From the NCBI GenBank assembly GCA_947367255.1, contig CANBCZ010000005.1, positions 43,018 through 107,017 of the forward strand: a stretch of DNA of 64,000 nucleotides. The letters run 5' to 3'. Positions within the stretch are counted from its first letter, which is position 1, and every line of letters starts with the position of its first letter. Source of the DNA: an uncultured Alistipes sp. GTDB taxonomy: Bacteria; Bacteroidota; Bacteroidia; Bacteroidales; Rikenellaceae. The notes under the pieces were generated by a model, which saw only the letters and a list, made by a program, of their open reading frames with translations, made no database searches and was not told the origin of the DNA. Below are positions 34,929-45,100 of this stretch, piece after piece. The position numbers and the translations under genes are program-made.

Positions 34929-37571
34929 TTATTTTCTTGCCTCGTCAATTAGCTTCTGTGCCTGACGCTCAGCCTCGGCTATAAGTTTGTCCGCAGTCGC
35001 CTTTGCAGCGATCTTTGCAATAGGATTTGAAGCCTTCTCGACGAGCTTATCTGCCTCAGCACGAGCCGCTTCCACAATCTTTGCAGCCTTTGCCTCTGCC
35101 TCGGCTATTGCCTGCTCTTTGGCATTGTCGATTTTCTGCTCCACCTGCTGCTTTACATCCTCGACCTTCTGCTCGACAGCCGCTTTGTCTACACCCGCCT
35201 TCTCGAGTACAGTCTCTACGCTCTTCGCTGTGTCGAGTGTAACTTTCGGTTTGGAAAATGTGCCGCCAATCTTTCCGTGGAGGGTCATCTGTGGCAGCGC
35301 AACGGCAACATTGTAGTCGATGCTCTGGTCAAGACCTGTGAGTCCGGAGAGGGTCAGCGTAGTCTTTCCCAGCTTGATGTCGAACGGTTTGGTAACCACA
35401 TTACCATTCTCGATAACAAAGCTGATGATTGTTGTCTCTGTAGCCTCAATCTGATCCAGATTTACGCCGTTGCCTGCGAGTTTTGAGAGCATACCGAGTG
35501 CCGGAACATCTGACAGCTTGAAGTTGCCCGATGTGATCTTTCCGCTACCATTCACGCTCTTGAGCTCCGGCGACATATTTTCATCTAACAACATATCACA
35601 CTTGAGCGACATAGTGTAGTTACCCGCAATCTGCTCAAAGAGTGGCACGAGTTTCTCGACTAATTCGAGCTCTTCCGCGGTCTTTTTGAACGACGCTTGC
35701 GAGAAATTTGCATCGAGTCCGAGCCTGGGATTTTTGATATTGGCGGTTGAATATGCGGCTGTAGCCTTTGCCTTGCCGTCAAACATATTCATACCCAGAT
35801 TGTCGAGCGACAGCACACCATCCTTTACAGAGGCTGTACCCACAAGATTCTCCATAACCATCTTGTCGTAGAGCACCTTGCCCAAGTTGCAGTCGAGTAT
35901 CAGGTTGAGGTTCTTCGGTACCTCTACAGCGCCTGTGCTCTCTTCAGCAGTACTCTCCTCGGTCTGCTCCTCGGTTTTCTGCTCGTCGGTTGGCTCATCG
36001 TCAGACATTGCCGCCATAAGCTCGTTCAAATCAAGCAGTTGTGAGTTCAAGCTCAGACGACCCGAGAGGGTCTTGTCGTGGAGCAGATAACCCCAATAGT
36101 TTGTCAAGTTTCCGGCTGCAGAGATGTCGCTCTTGCCAATCTTGACCTCCAGCGACTCCAGTGCCATCTTCGACGGAGTAAGGGTTGCAAATGCCTTGCC
36201 CACCTCGATTGTCGGGAAGGCGCCATACTCAACCTCTATACCCTCAACGCCGAGCTTGCCGTTTACTGCAAGATGGTCATAAGCACCCTTGTCAATATCG
36301 GACATATGACCCGCTACGGCTGCATCGGCAGTAATAATACCCTTCAGCGCCATATCCTCAATAGGATAGATATCCTTTATCGCGCCAAGATTAACCTTGC
36401 CCTTGAGTGTGGCATCGAAGCCCAGATCCGACATAGGAGTTGTAGCTTTGAGTGTTGCAGCAAGGCTCTGACCGCCGAAAGAGGCAGTGAATTTAGGGAT
36501 GTTTACGGTTGTTGCATCGAGCGTGCCGCCCCTGTTTGTTACCGCTGCAACTATATTTATATCGGATACCGCCTGTGGCAGGTCTGCATACTTAAAGCGA
36601 CCCTTTGCCACATCGAGTTTGATGTTGAAGGCAGGATAGTTCTCGCCACTCAAGCGACCCTTAACCTCACCCGTCAGTGATACATCTCCCGAGGCTGTCA
36701 AGTTCTTGAAATCCTTTGTGTAGAGTGCCGGAACGAGCGAGAGAATGCTCTTAAAGTCGTTGTCCGAGCAGTCCAAGGTGATGTCGGTAACAATATCGTC
36801 GCCCGCAAGCTCTACCCAACCATCGAGTGCCGCCTTGACACTATTTACCGAGAGGTTGAGGTCTGTGAGTGTATAACGATTTGTGTCGAAGTCGGCGGCT
36901 ACAGCACCGTCGAGCGCCATTGTAAGACCCGATGCGAATGAATCGCCATCGCTTACAAAGGTAATATCGCCTGCAGCAGCCTTAAGAAAGAGGGTTGTAG
37001 TCGCTGCCGACAAATCGCCTGACAGGCTGAGCGATACCGGAGCGGTTTTGAAGTGCATATTGCCCTCATTGTCGTCATAGCAGATTGCTCCGTTCTCGAT
37101 ATTTACGGAGTTTATCGAGAGTTTGAAGGTCGATTCGCCCTCCTCTTCGACCTGCTCTGTCTCAACCTCCGGTTCAGAAGGCTTCATAATATCCCAATTT
37201 GCCTTGCCGTCCTTTGCAATTACTCCATTTATCTGCGGATCGAGCAGCCATACCTTGCTAATCTCGAAACTCTCGCCAAAGAGCGACAATACATCTACAG
37301 CAACCTCTATGCGCTTACCCGCTACGAGTACTACACCCTCAAACTCGTCAATACCTGTGACAGAGTAGTTTACAAGCTCTAACGACGCCTTAGGAAAGTG
37401 GCTTATAAGCGATATATCGAGCTTCTCGAACTCAACCTTGGCGTTGAGCATCTTATTAGCCTCGCTCTTTACAATATCTCCAATCTTACCGCTCAGCAGC
37501 GCAGGTACAGCAATTATAATAGCAACAAGTACAGCAAGTACTATTGCGACGATCTTCAAAAACTTTTTCAT
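34929..37571 (-). CDS. AsmA-family envelope protein with Ala/Lys/Glu-rich C-terminal helix
   Basis: 880 residues. N-terminal transmembrane helix (KIVAIVLAVLVAIIIAVPAL), then a long beta-helical groove of the AsmA/TamB type, which bridges the periplasm and is linked to phospholipid transport and outer membrane homeostasis. An acidic low-complexity insert (DEPTDEQKTEEQTEES) is at about 540. The last about 95 residues (EQKVEDVKQQVEQKIDNAK and on) form a charged Ala-rich amphipathic helix that is unusual for AsmA. It is transcribed divergently from the DUF4923 gene, with a -7 box at 37594-37601. Confidence 0.82.
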   Translation of the reverse strand: MKKFLKIVAIVLAVLVAIIIAVPALLSGKIGDIVKSEANKMLNAKVEFEKLDISLISHFPKASLELVNYSVTGIDEFEGVVLVAGKRIEVAVDVLSLFGESFEISKVWLLDPQINGVIAKDGKANWDIMKPSEPEVETEQVEEEGESTFKLSINSVNIENGAICYDDNEGNMHFKTAPVSLSLSGDLSAATTTLFLKAAAGDITFVSDGDSFASGLTMALDGAVAADFDTNRYTLTDLNLSVNSVKAALDGWVELAGDDIVTDITLDCSDNDFKSILSLVPALYTKDFKNLTASGDVSLTGEVKGRLSGENYPAFNIKLDVAKGRFKYADLPQAVSDINIVAAVTNRGGTLDATTVNIPKFTASFGGQSLAATLKATTPMSDLGFDATLKGKVNLGAIKDIYPIEDMALKGIITADAAVAGHMSDIDKGAYDHLAVNGKLGVEGIEVEYGAFPTIEVGKAFATLTPSKMALESLEVKIGKSDISAAGNLTNYWGYLLHDKTLSGRLSLNSQLLDLNELMAAMSDDEPTDEQKTEEQTEESTAEESTGAVEVPKNLNLILDCNLGKVLYDKMVMENLVGTASVKDGVLSLDNLGMNMFDGKAKATAAYSTANIKNPRLGLDANFSQASFKKTAEELELVEKLVPLFEQIAGNYTMSLKCDMLLDENMSPELKSVNGSGKITSGNFKLSDVPALGMLSKLAGNGVNLDQIEATETTIISFVIENGNVVTKPFDIKLGKTTLTLSGLTGLDQSIDYNVAVALPQMTLHGKIGGTFSKPKVTLDTAKSVETVLEKAGVDKAAVEQKVEDVKQQVEQKIDNAKEQAIAEAEAKAAKIVEAARAEADKLVEKASNPIAKIAAKATADKLIAEAERQAQKLIDEARK

Positions 37572-37593
37572 ACTATTATATCTATTTTGTCTC

Positions 37594-37601
37594 CAAAATT
37601 A
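37594..37601 (-). promoter_or_regulatory. -7 box TAATTTTG for the AsmA gene
   Basis: Minus-strand TAnnTTTG match, leader about 20 bases. It lies 12 bases from the divergent plus-strand box at 37614-37621, so the two promoters overlap face to face. Confidence 0.6.
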
Positions 37602-37613
37602 CAAAATATTTCT

Positions 37614-37621
37614 TAAATTTG
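37614..37621 (+). promoter_or_regulatory. -7 box TAAATTTG for the DUF4923 gene
   Basis: Plus-strand TAnnTTTG match, leader about 20 bases to the ATG at 37649. A TTTG lies about 24 bases upstream as a weak -33. Confidence 0.55.
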
Positions 37622-37648
37622 CATAGTATAACATAAATATTGACCACT

Positions 37649-38251
37649 ATGAGAAGAATTTTCATCACTCTTATCGCACTTTGTACCCTCTCTACCGTAA
37701 GCGCACAAGGTTGGCTCGACAAACTCAAGAAGGTCGCTACCGAGGCAGTAGATAAAGCGACAGATGGCGCATTGACACAGCTCGCCGTTGTCGGCAGTTG
37801 GGAGTACTCTGCACCTGCTGTAAAGCTTGATGGCGAGGATACCCTTACATCCCTTAGCGGCTCTGCACTGAGCACAACACTCGGCACAAAGTTAGAGGGC
37901 GCCTTTGCAAAGGTTGGTATTGTTCCCGGTGCCTGCTCGGTGACATTTAATAGCGACGGCACATTTACAATGCCGATCAAAAACCGCAACCTCACAGGTA
38001 CATATACCTACAATAATGAGGATCACTCGCTTACTATGGTTGTCGGTCAGAGCGAGAAGGCACTGAATCTCAAGGGCTTTGCCTATATCAGCGGAACTAA
38101 CCTGCAGCTGGTCTTTCCGATCAATAAATTGACCGACTTTTTGGTAAATATCGGTTCGAGTGTCTCATCACTCTCAACCATCACAACCCTTATCAAGCAG
38201 TACGAGAACATCTACCTCGGTTTCGAGTTCGCAAAACCTGCTACCGAGTAG
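37649..38251 (+). CDS. DUF4923 family exported protein
   Basis: 200 residues from the ATG at 37649 (an upstream in-frame TTG is less likely). Signal peptide ends TVSAQ, followed by GWLDKLKKVATEAVDKATDG and a lipocalin-like beta region (GSWEYSAPAVKL, TFNSDGTFTMPIKNRNLTGTY). The family is widespread in Bacteroidales and its function is unknown. An intrinsic terminator lies at 38275-38300. Confidence 0.8.
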   Translation: MRRIFITLIALCTLSTVSAQGWLDKLKKVATEAVDKATDGALTQLAVVGSWEYSAPAVKLDGEDTLTSLSGSALSTTLGTKLEGAFAKVGIVPGACSVTFNSDGTFTMPIKNRNLTGTYTYNNEDHSLTMVVGQSEKALNLKGFAYISGTNLQLVFPINKLTDFLVNIGSSVSSLSTITTLIKQYENIYLGFEFAKPATE

Positions 38252-38274
38252 CATATTGGCTTATATAATGATTT

Positions 38275-38300
38275 GGGGCGTCGAATTGACGCCCCTTTTA
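38275..38300 (+). terminator. Intrinsic terminator after DUF4923
   Basis: GGGGCGTC pairs with GACGCCCC around a 5-base loop, followed by TTTTA. Confidence 0.8.
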
Positions 38301-38322
38301 TTTATCAAGTGTCATGTTACCA

Positions 38323-38345
38323 ATTGATCGTCAAAAGGTAGTAGC
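38323..38345. repeat. Left-end fragment of the structured element
   Basis: ATTGATCGTCA followed by GTCAAAAGGTAGTAG. The 15 bases 38330-38344 are identical to 14697-14711 in E3. No right arm follows before the nuclease gene stop at 38398, so this is a truncated copy. The rest of the gap 38301-38397 holds nothing else recognisable. Confidence 0.55.
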
Positions 38346-38397
38346 CGACCCGCCCAAAGGCGACTCTTCCTCTCGAGGATATGAGTAATGTACCTAT

Positions 38398-40581
38398 TTA
38401 TAGCCAATCGGATGGTGCGTAGGTGCTCTTCGGAGCGTTCGGCACATTCGGGAAGTAGGTAAAGCCCGTAAGTTTCTCGAGGTCGGAGATGGAGATCATA
38501 TCGGCAGCCTCGGGTTTATGACCCTTTGCCATATTATGGCAGATGGCAAATGCGGCGCACTGAAGCTCCGATGCCGAGCAGTCACGAACACTCTTGCCCG
38601 AGTTGCCCTTCTTTGTACGCAGCAGGGCGTAGTAGTACATTGTCGGGCAGCTAACATCGTTGCGACCACCGAAAGAGATTGTCTTTGGCGATGCGGATGC
38701 TCCATTTTTCGAGAAGTTCTCGAAGTAGCAGCCGATAACCACATAGAGTGTATCGGAGCATACTAAGTCGTCGATATGGTCCTCAAGGTTATTCCACGCG
38801 CCACCACCCGTATTGAATGTATCTGAGTACTGCGGAGCGATATTGGTGTAGTAGAATACCTGTCTGTTTGTAGCTGCCGAGCAGAGGCGCTCTGCGCTAC
38901 CGAGCATATGTCCCTTATTACAACCACCACCTGTCGATTTACTGTTATACTGCACAGAGCTCGGAATCTTCGGATCTGTGCCGTATGCATCTGTACGACT
39001 GGTATTCTTCTGCTCATACATCGAGTGACGCGGAGCTGCCACCCACAGCGGACAGTGGTGCTTACCGCTATAGCATACAGTATAGTTACGCGCTGTATCG
39101 CTCTTCTGAGCATTCTTCTCGTTACCTGCGCAGAGATGGTGAGCATAATAGATGTTGCTATCCGTATCGTGCACGCCATTGCCGTCAGCATCATAAATCA
39201 CAGGCAACTCTGCCCAGCCATATTTACCCTCGGTCGGTGTCGGATCCGGTTCTGGGTCAGGGGTTGGGTCTGGGTCTGGATCAGGAGTTGGATCTGGATC
39301 AGGAGTTGGGTCAGGCAGTACAGAGCCGCTATCTGCACCATAGACTACAGATATGGTCGATATACGGATGCAGGCACCCGAGCGGATATAGAACGATTTG
39401 AGGTTCAAGTCGCTGATATCGGCAGTGACACTACTGCCACTGACCTTGATAGTCTTAACATTACCCGATACGCTTGTAGTACCCTTATCGGTGCAGATAT
39501 ATACATCGCCCGAGAATGACTCGACAAGGTCAAGAGTAAGGGATGTTGCAGCCGAAGCAAAAGTCGGCGTGCCGATATATGCCACCTTGCCACTATTGAG
39601 CTGAAATGCCTCCTTATTGTAGTTATAGGCGCATATTGTCCAAGTACCGTAGCTATTTTTATAGCTCTTAGGGGCATTATATGCCGAGAAGAGATCTGCA
39701 CACTCGCTGTATGTCAGTGTTGCTGTTGCCGATGTTGTGCTGCCGCCAAGACTCTTTCTATACTGAGCCTTACTAAGGTCGATATTGACATTATAGTACT
39801 TATTGCGTGCAGTATTAATCTCGTAGTTATAGCTATATATTGCCGCATCGGTAGTGACAGTCAATGTACCTGCATACTCTCCCGGTGCTACAACCATATA
39901 GATAGGAGTTGAGCCATCAAGCCCCTTGCTGAGTGAATATGGAGTATCGAGAGTTGTAGTTACCGAATATTCGCTCATAGCGGCAAGTGAGAGCTCTGCA
40001 GAGGATATATCGTGCGAAACAGTACCCGCAATAGCCTTAGAGGTTGCATAACGAACAGATAGCACCTTTTCAAGAGCATAATCGCCCGACGCATAGATAT
40101 TATAACACAAGAAGCTACCCAACGGATAGAGTCGGAGTGCCACCTTGCCGTTATCCTCAATCTGACGCGCCTCGGCAACCATAGGCATAGCCGTTCCCGG
40201 GAAGTCGCCCGCACGCGCAACACTCTGCAGACTTGGGATTGTCAGTTTTACGCTATGCACATCGCCACTCTGCGAGTTGTAGGGCATATAGGCGTAGAGT
40301 ATATCTCCCGACTTATAGTCAGCCTCTACTGAGGCATAACCCACACCGTCACGAACCTCTACAGGACGCTGAAGGTTACTCGTCGGAGTGGTCGAAGAGA
40401 GATAGATACCTAACTGCTCATCGCCCTGCCAAACATATCGATTATTCTCGAGCGCTACCCTACTGCTCTGGTCAATATCAAGTCGCAGGTCAAGGTGTCC
40501 GAACTCGCCGCTCGACTCACTGCCGTTATTACAAGCAAAGAGGAGCACTGATGCCAAAAGGAGAATAGTTAATCTCTTCAT
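38398..40581 (-). CDS. Surface lipoprotein nuclease with fimbrillin-like N-terminus
   Basis: 727 residues. Lipoprotein signal with C17 (LLLASVLLFAC). Residues about 25-290 resemble fimbrillin-like domains and match the N-terminus of the SGNH lipoprotein at 7372-10938. A 30-residue Pro-Asp linker (PDPTPDPDPTP pattern) at about 428-456 leads to a DNA/RNA non-specific endonuclease (NUC, Serratia type) domain. The catalytic His is H558 in NKGHMLGSAE, a variant of DRGH, and TNIAPQ...AWNNLEDH gives the Mg-binding Asn and neighbouring Glu. It probably digests extracellular nucleic acid at the cell surface. It overlaps the antiporter stop by 4 bases. Confidence 0.88.
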   Translation of the reverse strand: MKRLTILLLASVLLFACNNGSESSGEFGHLDLRLDIDQSSRVALENNRYVWQGDEQLGIYLSSTTPTSNLQRPVEVRDGVGYASVEADYKSGDILYAYMPYNSQSGDVHSVKLTIPSLQSVARAGDFPGTAMPMVAEARQIEDNGKVALRLYPLGSFLCYNIYASGDYALEKVLSVRYATSKAIAGTVSHDISSAELSLAAMSEYSVTTTLDTPYSLSKGLDGSTPIYMVVAPGEYAGTLTVTTDAAIYSYNYEINTARNKYYNVNIDLSKAQYRKSLGGSTTSATATLTYSECADLFSAYNAPKSYKNSYGTWTICAYNYNKEAFQLNSGKVAYIGTPTFASAATSLTLDLVESFSGDVYICTDKGTTSVSGNVKTIKVSGSSVTADISDLNLKSFYIRSGACIRISTISVVYGADSGSVLPDPTPDPDPTPDPDPDPTPDPEPDPTPTEGKYGWAELPVIYDADGNGVHDTDSNIYYAHHLCAGNEKNAQKSDTARNYTVCYSGKHHCPLWVAAPRHSMYEQKNTSRTDAYGTDPKIPSSVQYNSKSTGGGCNKGHMLGSAERLCSAATNRQVFYYTNIAPQYSDTFNTGGGAWNNLEDHIDDLVCSDTLYVVIGCYFENFSKNGASASPKTISFGGRNDVSCPTMYYYALLRTKKGNSGKSVRDCSASELQCAAFAICHNMAKGHKPEAADMISISDLEKLTGFTYFPNVPNAPKSTYAPSDWL

Positions 40582-41852
40582 CGTCTTGGAAATTGTAAAA
40601 TTATAGATATTATAACCATCACAAAGATAAGAAATGGATAGTACAAATGCAAGATTATATCTGTCGGGCTGAGCGCCGCAAGTCCCGCAGCCATAAGCAG
40701 CTGCGCACCATAGGGCAAAAATCCCTGCACAAAGCAGGAGATAGTATCCATCAGCGAGGCACTCTTTCGCGACGGTACGGAGTAACGAGCCGACAGATCG
40801 CGGGCTATAGGTCCTACTGTAAGAATTGCAATGGTATTGTTCGCTGTGCAGAGGTTTGTAATCGCCGTGAGCAGCGCAATAATAGCCTCCGCACCACGAC
40901 GCGACGATATATTCTTTGTCAGACGCTCAATAAGATAGTCAAAGCCGCCCATCTCACGAACTACAGCCATCACACCTCCGGCAAGCAGCGTAACGAGTAT
41001 CAACTCGCACATAGAGTTAAGACCCTCTCCCGCCGCAGTAAAGAGCGTCAGCAACTGCAACTCTCCACTTCCAAGCGCCATAATATCGGCAAATAGTGTT
41101 CCCGCAATAAGCACCAACAACACATTCACGCCACTGAGCGCAAGAAGTATCACCAGCAGATATGGTATAGCCTTGAACCACTCCACACTATGATCGATAA
41201 CAGCATATTCACCCGCCTGATTACCAAAGAGATAGATACATAGTGTCGCTATTGCCGCAGGGAGTACTATTGCAAAGTTTGTATTGAACTTGTCCTTCAT
41301 CTTACACCCCTGACTCTGCGTTGCCGCGATGGTCGTATCAGAGATAAACGATAGATTGTCGCCAAAGAAGGCTCCTCCCACAACAATCGCCACCAACCAC
41401 GCCGTATCGCAGCCAATCTGCGGAGCCATAGCCGTTACGACAGGCGTCAGGGCAACAATAGTACCGACAGAGGTGCCAATAGCCATAGAGATAAAGCAGG
41501 AGGCGATAAATATTCCTGCTGGAAGGAAATTATTCGGCACAATCTGCAGCGTCAGCGCCACAGTGGCATCTACAGCACCCATAGCCTTTGCCGACGAAGC
41601 GAAGATACCTGCAAGGCAGAAGATCCAAATCATGTACATAATATCCGGATTGGCTGCGCCACGCGAAAAGACACCTACCCTCTCCTGCAGGTTATAACCG
41701 CGCATAATACTTAAGCCATAGATTGCCGCTACAACAAAAGCCACAGAGATAGGTACACGGTAAAAATCGCCCGCCAACAGCGCTCCACACAGATATACCG
41801 CCAGCAGTACCACCACAGGCGAGAGTGCCAATATTCCTCGAAGATTCTTCAT
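40578..41852 (-). CDS. Na+/H+ antiporter, NhaC family
   Basis: 424 residues from ATG 41852 (an in-frame GTG at 41858 is also possible). About 11-12 transmembrane segments. NhaC-family motifs include IAIGTSVGTIVALTPVV-like AIGTSVGTIVALTPVVTAM, VGGAFFGDNLSFISDTTIAA and the second-half repeat TNLCTANNTIAILTVGPIA. It is probably a sodium/proton or related exchanger of the inner membrane. -7 box at 41869-41876. It is co-transcribed with the nuclease lipoprotein gene, whose start overlaps its stop (ATGA), so the two are coupled. Confidence 0.87.
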   Translation of the reverse strand: MKNLRGILALSPVVVLLAVYLCGALLAGDFYRVPISVAFVVAAIYGLSIMRGYNLQERVGVFSRGAANPDIMYMIWIFCLAGIFASSAKAMGAVDATVALTLQIVPNNFLPAGIFIASCFISMAIGTSVGTIVALTPVVTAMAPQIGCDTAWLVAIVVGGAFFGDNLSFISDTTIAATQSQGCKMKDKFNTNFAIVLPAAIATLCIYLFGNQAGEYAVIDHSVEWFKAIPYLLVILLALSGVNVLLVLIAGTLFADIMALGSGELQLLTLFTAAGEGLNSMCELILVTLLAGGVMAVVREMGGFDYLIERLTKNISSRRGAEAIIALLTAITNLCTANNTIAILTVGPIARDLSARYSVPSRKSASLMDTISCFVQGFLPYGAQLLMAAGLAALSPTDIILHLYYPFLIFVMVIISIILQFPRR

Positions 41853-41868
41853 TATCACTAGTTTGTCG

Positions 41869-41876
41869 CAAAGATA
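41869..41876 (-). promoter_or_regulatory. -7 box TATCTTTG for the antiporter-nuclease operon
   Basis: Perfect TAnnTTTG on the minus strand, with a leader of about 10 bases to the ATG at 41852. Bases 41877-41966 upstream show nothing else recognisable. Confidence 0.65.
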
Positions 41877-41966
41877 GTGATTTTTTCAACACTCCGCACT
41901 TATAAGTAACTGAGTAAGAAACTTTATAACCTCCATTTAGTGTAGGATAATTAATGTGACGTCCCA

Positions 41967-42090
41967 TTTTATCGTCAGAGTACCGTAGTTGCGGTATATC
42001 GTGAAAAATCCCCGGATGGGTAGTACTTGATGTACGTCCCATTCGGGGATTTAAGGGATGTGCCGCAAATGCGGTACTATCACGATAAAA
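41967..42090. repeat. Structured 3'-end element E7
   Basis: 124 bases, arms TTTTATCGTCA and CACGATAAAA. It aligns with E4 but with stems changed on both sides: AGTACCG/CGGTACT instead of AGTGGTG/CGCCACT, and ATCCCCGGATGGG/CCCATTCGGGGAT in the central hairpin. The tip is GTAC-TTGAT-GTAC. TGCGGTATATC pairs with GATGTGCCGCA with two G-T pairs on the plus strand. It is not directly against a stop codon; the terminator hairpin 42094-42122 lies between it and the large lipoprotein gene. Confidence 0.85.
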
Positions 42091-42093
42091 TAA

Positions 42094-42122
42094 CAGAGGG
42101 CGGTACTTAGCACCGCCCTCTG
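42094..42122 (-). terminator. Hairpin after the SusC/SusD operon
   Basis: CAGAGGGCGGT pairs with ACCGCCCTCTG; on the minus strand it is followed by TTATTTTAT from element E7. Its outer part and the flank CTGTTTAT..GGTTAGCGGA resemble E1, so it may be both terminator and element relative. Bases 42123-42165 hold the second half of that flank. Confidence 0.65.
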
Positions 42123-42165
42123 CTGTTTATAGGTTAGCGGAATAGGTCCGCTTAAAGTCTATCTA

Positions 42166-45100
42166 TTAAGGTACATAGTTGAAGTATGCGTTATCCTTCA
42201 AGTAGATCTCCTTAGACTGGTGACCGCCAACGATGTACTGGTCGAAGTTAGTCTCGTCAAGTACAACACCGTTTACAGAACCACCAACTGCTGCTGCCTC
42301 GAGGCGTACTGCATGCTCAAGGGTACAAGGTGTACCAATTGAAGATTTGTGCTGAGTACCGAGGATAGCACCGATAGTAGACTCTGGGTGAGTAGACTGG
42401 CTCGATACGGCACCACCATTGATATCAGACTTGAGCTCACCATAGATCATCGAACCGCAGACACCACCTACGTGTGCGATAACGCCCTCTGGATTGTCGG
42501 TAAGGAATGTTACATTACCAACGTTAGAGCTACCGTTTACGTAGAATACATACGCATCTGTGTAACGGTTAGATGCCATCTTACCCATCACACCACCGAG
42601 GAATGCCTCAGAAGATGCCTTGTTTGTCTTCAGGGTTACGTTACCCATGTTAGAACAAGAGTTGTAGTGAGGGTTGTAAGCATTTGCACCGGCACTTGCG
42701 ATAGCACCACCTACGCAGATACCGCAGTTATCAGCGTAACGCATAGAGCCCTCGTCGTTCTGAGTAGCAGTTGTGTCGCACTCTACGTAGATATCACCAT
42801 AGTTGATGAGGAAGGTATTCTCGCAACCTACAGCGATGTTACACTGAGTGAAGCAGAGCAAACCACCTACGCAGAAGTAATCAATTACATTAGTTGTTTT
42901 AGCAACCTCAGCAGCCCAGTCCATATTAGAGTACTCGCCAGTAATAAATGGGTCATAGAATACTGCATATACTGTAATATCACCCTCGTTAGTAAGCTTG
43001 GTAAGGTTAGCCCACTGTGTACGACCTACACCACCAGAGAGTGCGAAGGTATGAACTACTGCAGGGTCACCAGCCTCACCTACGGTGATGTTACCGTAGT
43101 TCTGGCAGTTATTCACGTTACCGAACAACTTAGTAGTGTTAGAATCCACACGGTTAGTTGCGTAACCAGCGATTGCACCGATGTAGAATGTACCGAGGTG
43201 ACGCTCAACATCCTTATCAACTACGATCTCACCATAGTTCTGGCAGTTTGTAACCTCATAACCTGCTGCACGACCGATAAATCCACCAATAGTAGTGTAA
43301 CGGTAGTAAGCGTGGGTCATCTTACCAGTTGTACCGATAGGGTACTCTGACTGAGATACGCTGTGGATGTAGATCTTACCGTAGTTCTTACAGCCTGACA
43401 TGTGTGAAGCAGTATCAAGGTCAGTTGGAGCACCTGAAGCCTCACCAACGAATGCACCGATGTAGATGTTATCGGCAGAGTGCTCACCGTAGATTTCGAT
43501 AGTACCGTAGTTAGTACAGTTCTCGATGTTACCAGTAGCCTCGTGGTCTGATTCCTGAGAGACTACACCTGAGTTAACGAGCAGTGCCCATGCCTGAGCC
43601 TCTGCAGTGTACTCAGAGAGTGATACCTTCAGCTTACAGCTCTCGTCGAATACAACATTAGCGATAGTATTACCATAGAGCAAGTTGCGGAACAGTGAGC
43701 GGTTAGGAACATCTACTACGAGGTTCTTGATTGGAATACCACCACCGTTGAAGTTCTCGTTGAGCTTAACATCTGGCCATGTAGCCATTGAGATACCAGC
43801 CATATCGATTACACCACCGTTCGCCTCTGTTACTACGAAACCGTAGTCACCGTCGAGGTTACGATACTGCTGCATATCCTCACCAGACTTACCAGCAGCA
43901 AGGTCAGTTACGAACTGGAGGAACTTCTGACCAGAGTCGATACCTGTAATTACTACATCTGGAGCAAGAGTCTTTGTGCACTCATCAAGGTTAACTGTAA
44001 GAGCAGTAACATTACCTGCAACATAGTCAGATGCTGGGAGCTCAACTGTGTAGTAGTAAGCACCTGCATAGATCTCAGCAGTGATTGTGCGCTGCTCAGC
44101 TGGCCATACACCGAGGTAGATCTTAACTGCATCGTACTCGTTGTTTGGTATAGAGATAGCCTTCTCTGCAATAGACTCGAGTGAAGACATTGGAACGAGC
44201 TCACCTGCATCCTGGCGACTGTAGAGGTTTACAACATGTGAACCTGCAATGTTGTTGCCACGGAGAACTACGCGAGAGATCTTGTCGTTCATACGCTCGC
44301 TAGAGTAAACATTGAGCTGGAGGATAGATGAGAGGATTGACATATCGCATCGCATCATACGAGTTGTACGATAGCTCTGGTCGTTAGTCATAATCATCGG
44401 AGCACTATCAAGGAGCAATGCATTCTCTGCAAGACGCTGCTGAGATGGAACTGAAACAGAGACCTCGTAAGCAGGCTTGCTGTCATTTGAAGCGTCGTAT
44501 GGGCTATATACATATACTGCACCACCAGCATCGTTATTAGGGTTAGTACCTACGAACTGGTTGTTACCAGAAGTAGTTGCCTGGAGGTTGTTTGTAGCAC
44601 CTGCATAAACACCGAGCTTAGCCTTAGTTGTGTAGTAGAGGTCACCACCTGTGTAGTACTGCTGAGCGCCGAAGTCGTTGATAATAGCAAGCAACTTGTA
44701 ACCATCAGTCTGGTCAACAACCTGACCGCAACCTGCAAAGCGGAAGTTTGCAGTGTTACGCAAGTAGTTAGTACCGTTGTGGTCTACCTTATTCATACGC
44801 TGGTAGTTAGTCTCGTTACAAGGGCCGCAAGTAAGGTTAGAAGCCAGACGCAGACGCAAGAAGTAGTAACCATCCTCCATAGCATCAGGGAAGTTGATGA
44901 TAATCTTATCAGGGTCTGTTGTGCAAACCTTTGAGCTCTTACCACCCATAAAGCCCTCAGAGTGGGTAATAACGCCCTTCCAGTAACCTGCAGGAGATTT
45001 AGCACTACCAACTGGAATACCTGAAGAGTCCTTTGAAATATCCACATCATTTGGTATCTCAAGATCTACAAGGTTCCACTGAGTCCAGTCGAGAGAGTCA

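Noticed and set aside
39235..39320. Short tandem repeats in the nuclease gene
   Set aside because: Explained by the Pro-Asp linker between the fimbrillin-like and nuclease domains.
42349..43350. 333-residue plus-strand frame opposite the giant lipoprotein
   Set aside because: Shadow frame of a repetitive coding region, without promoter or domain.
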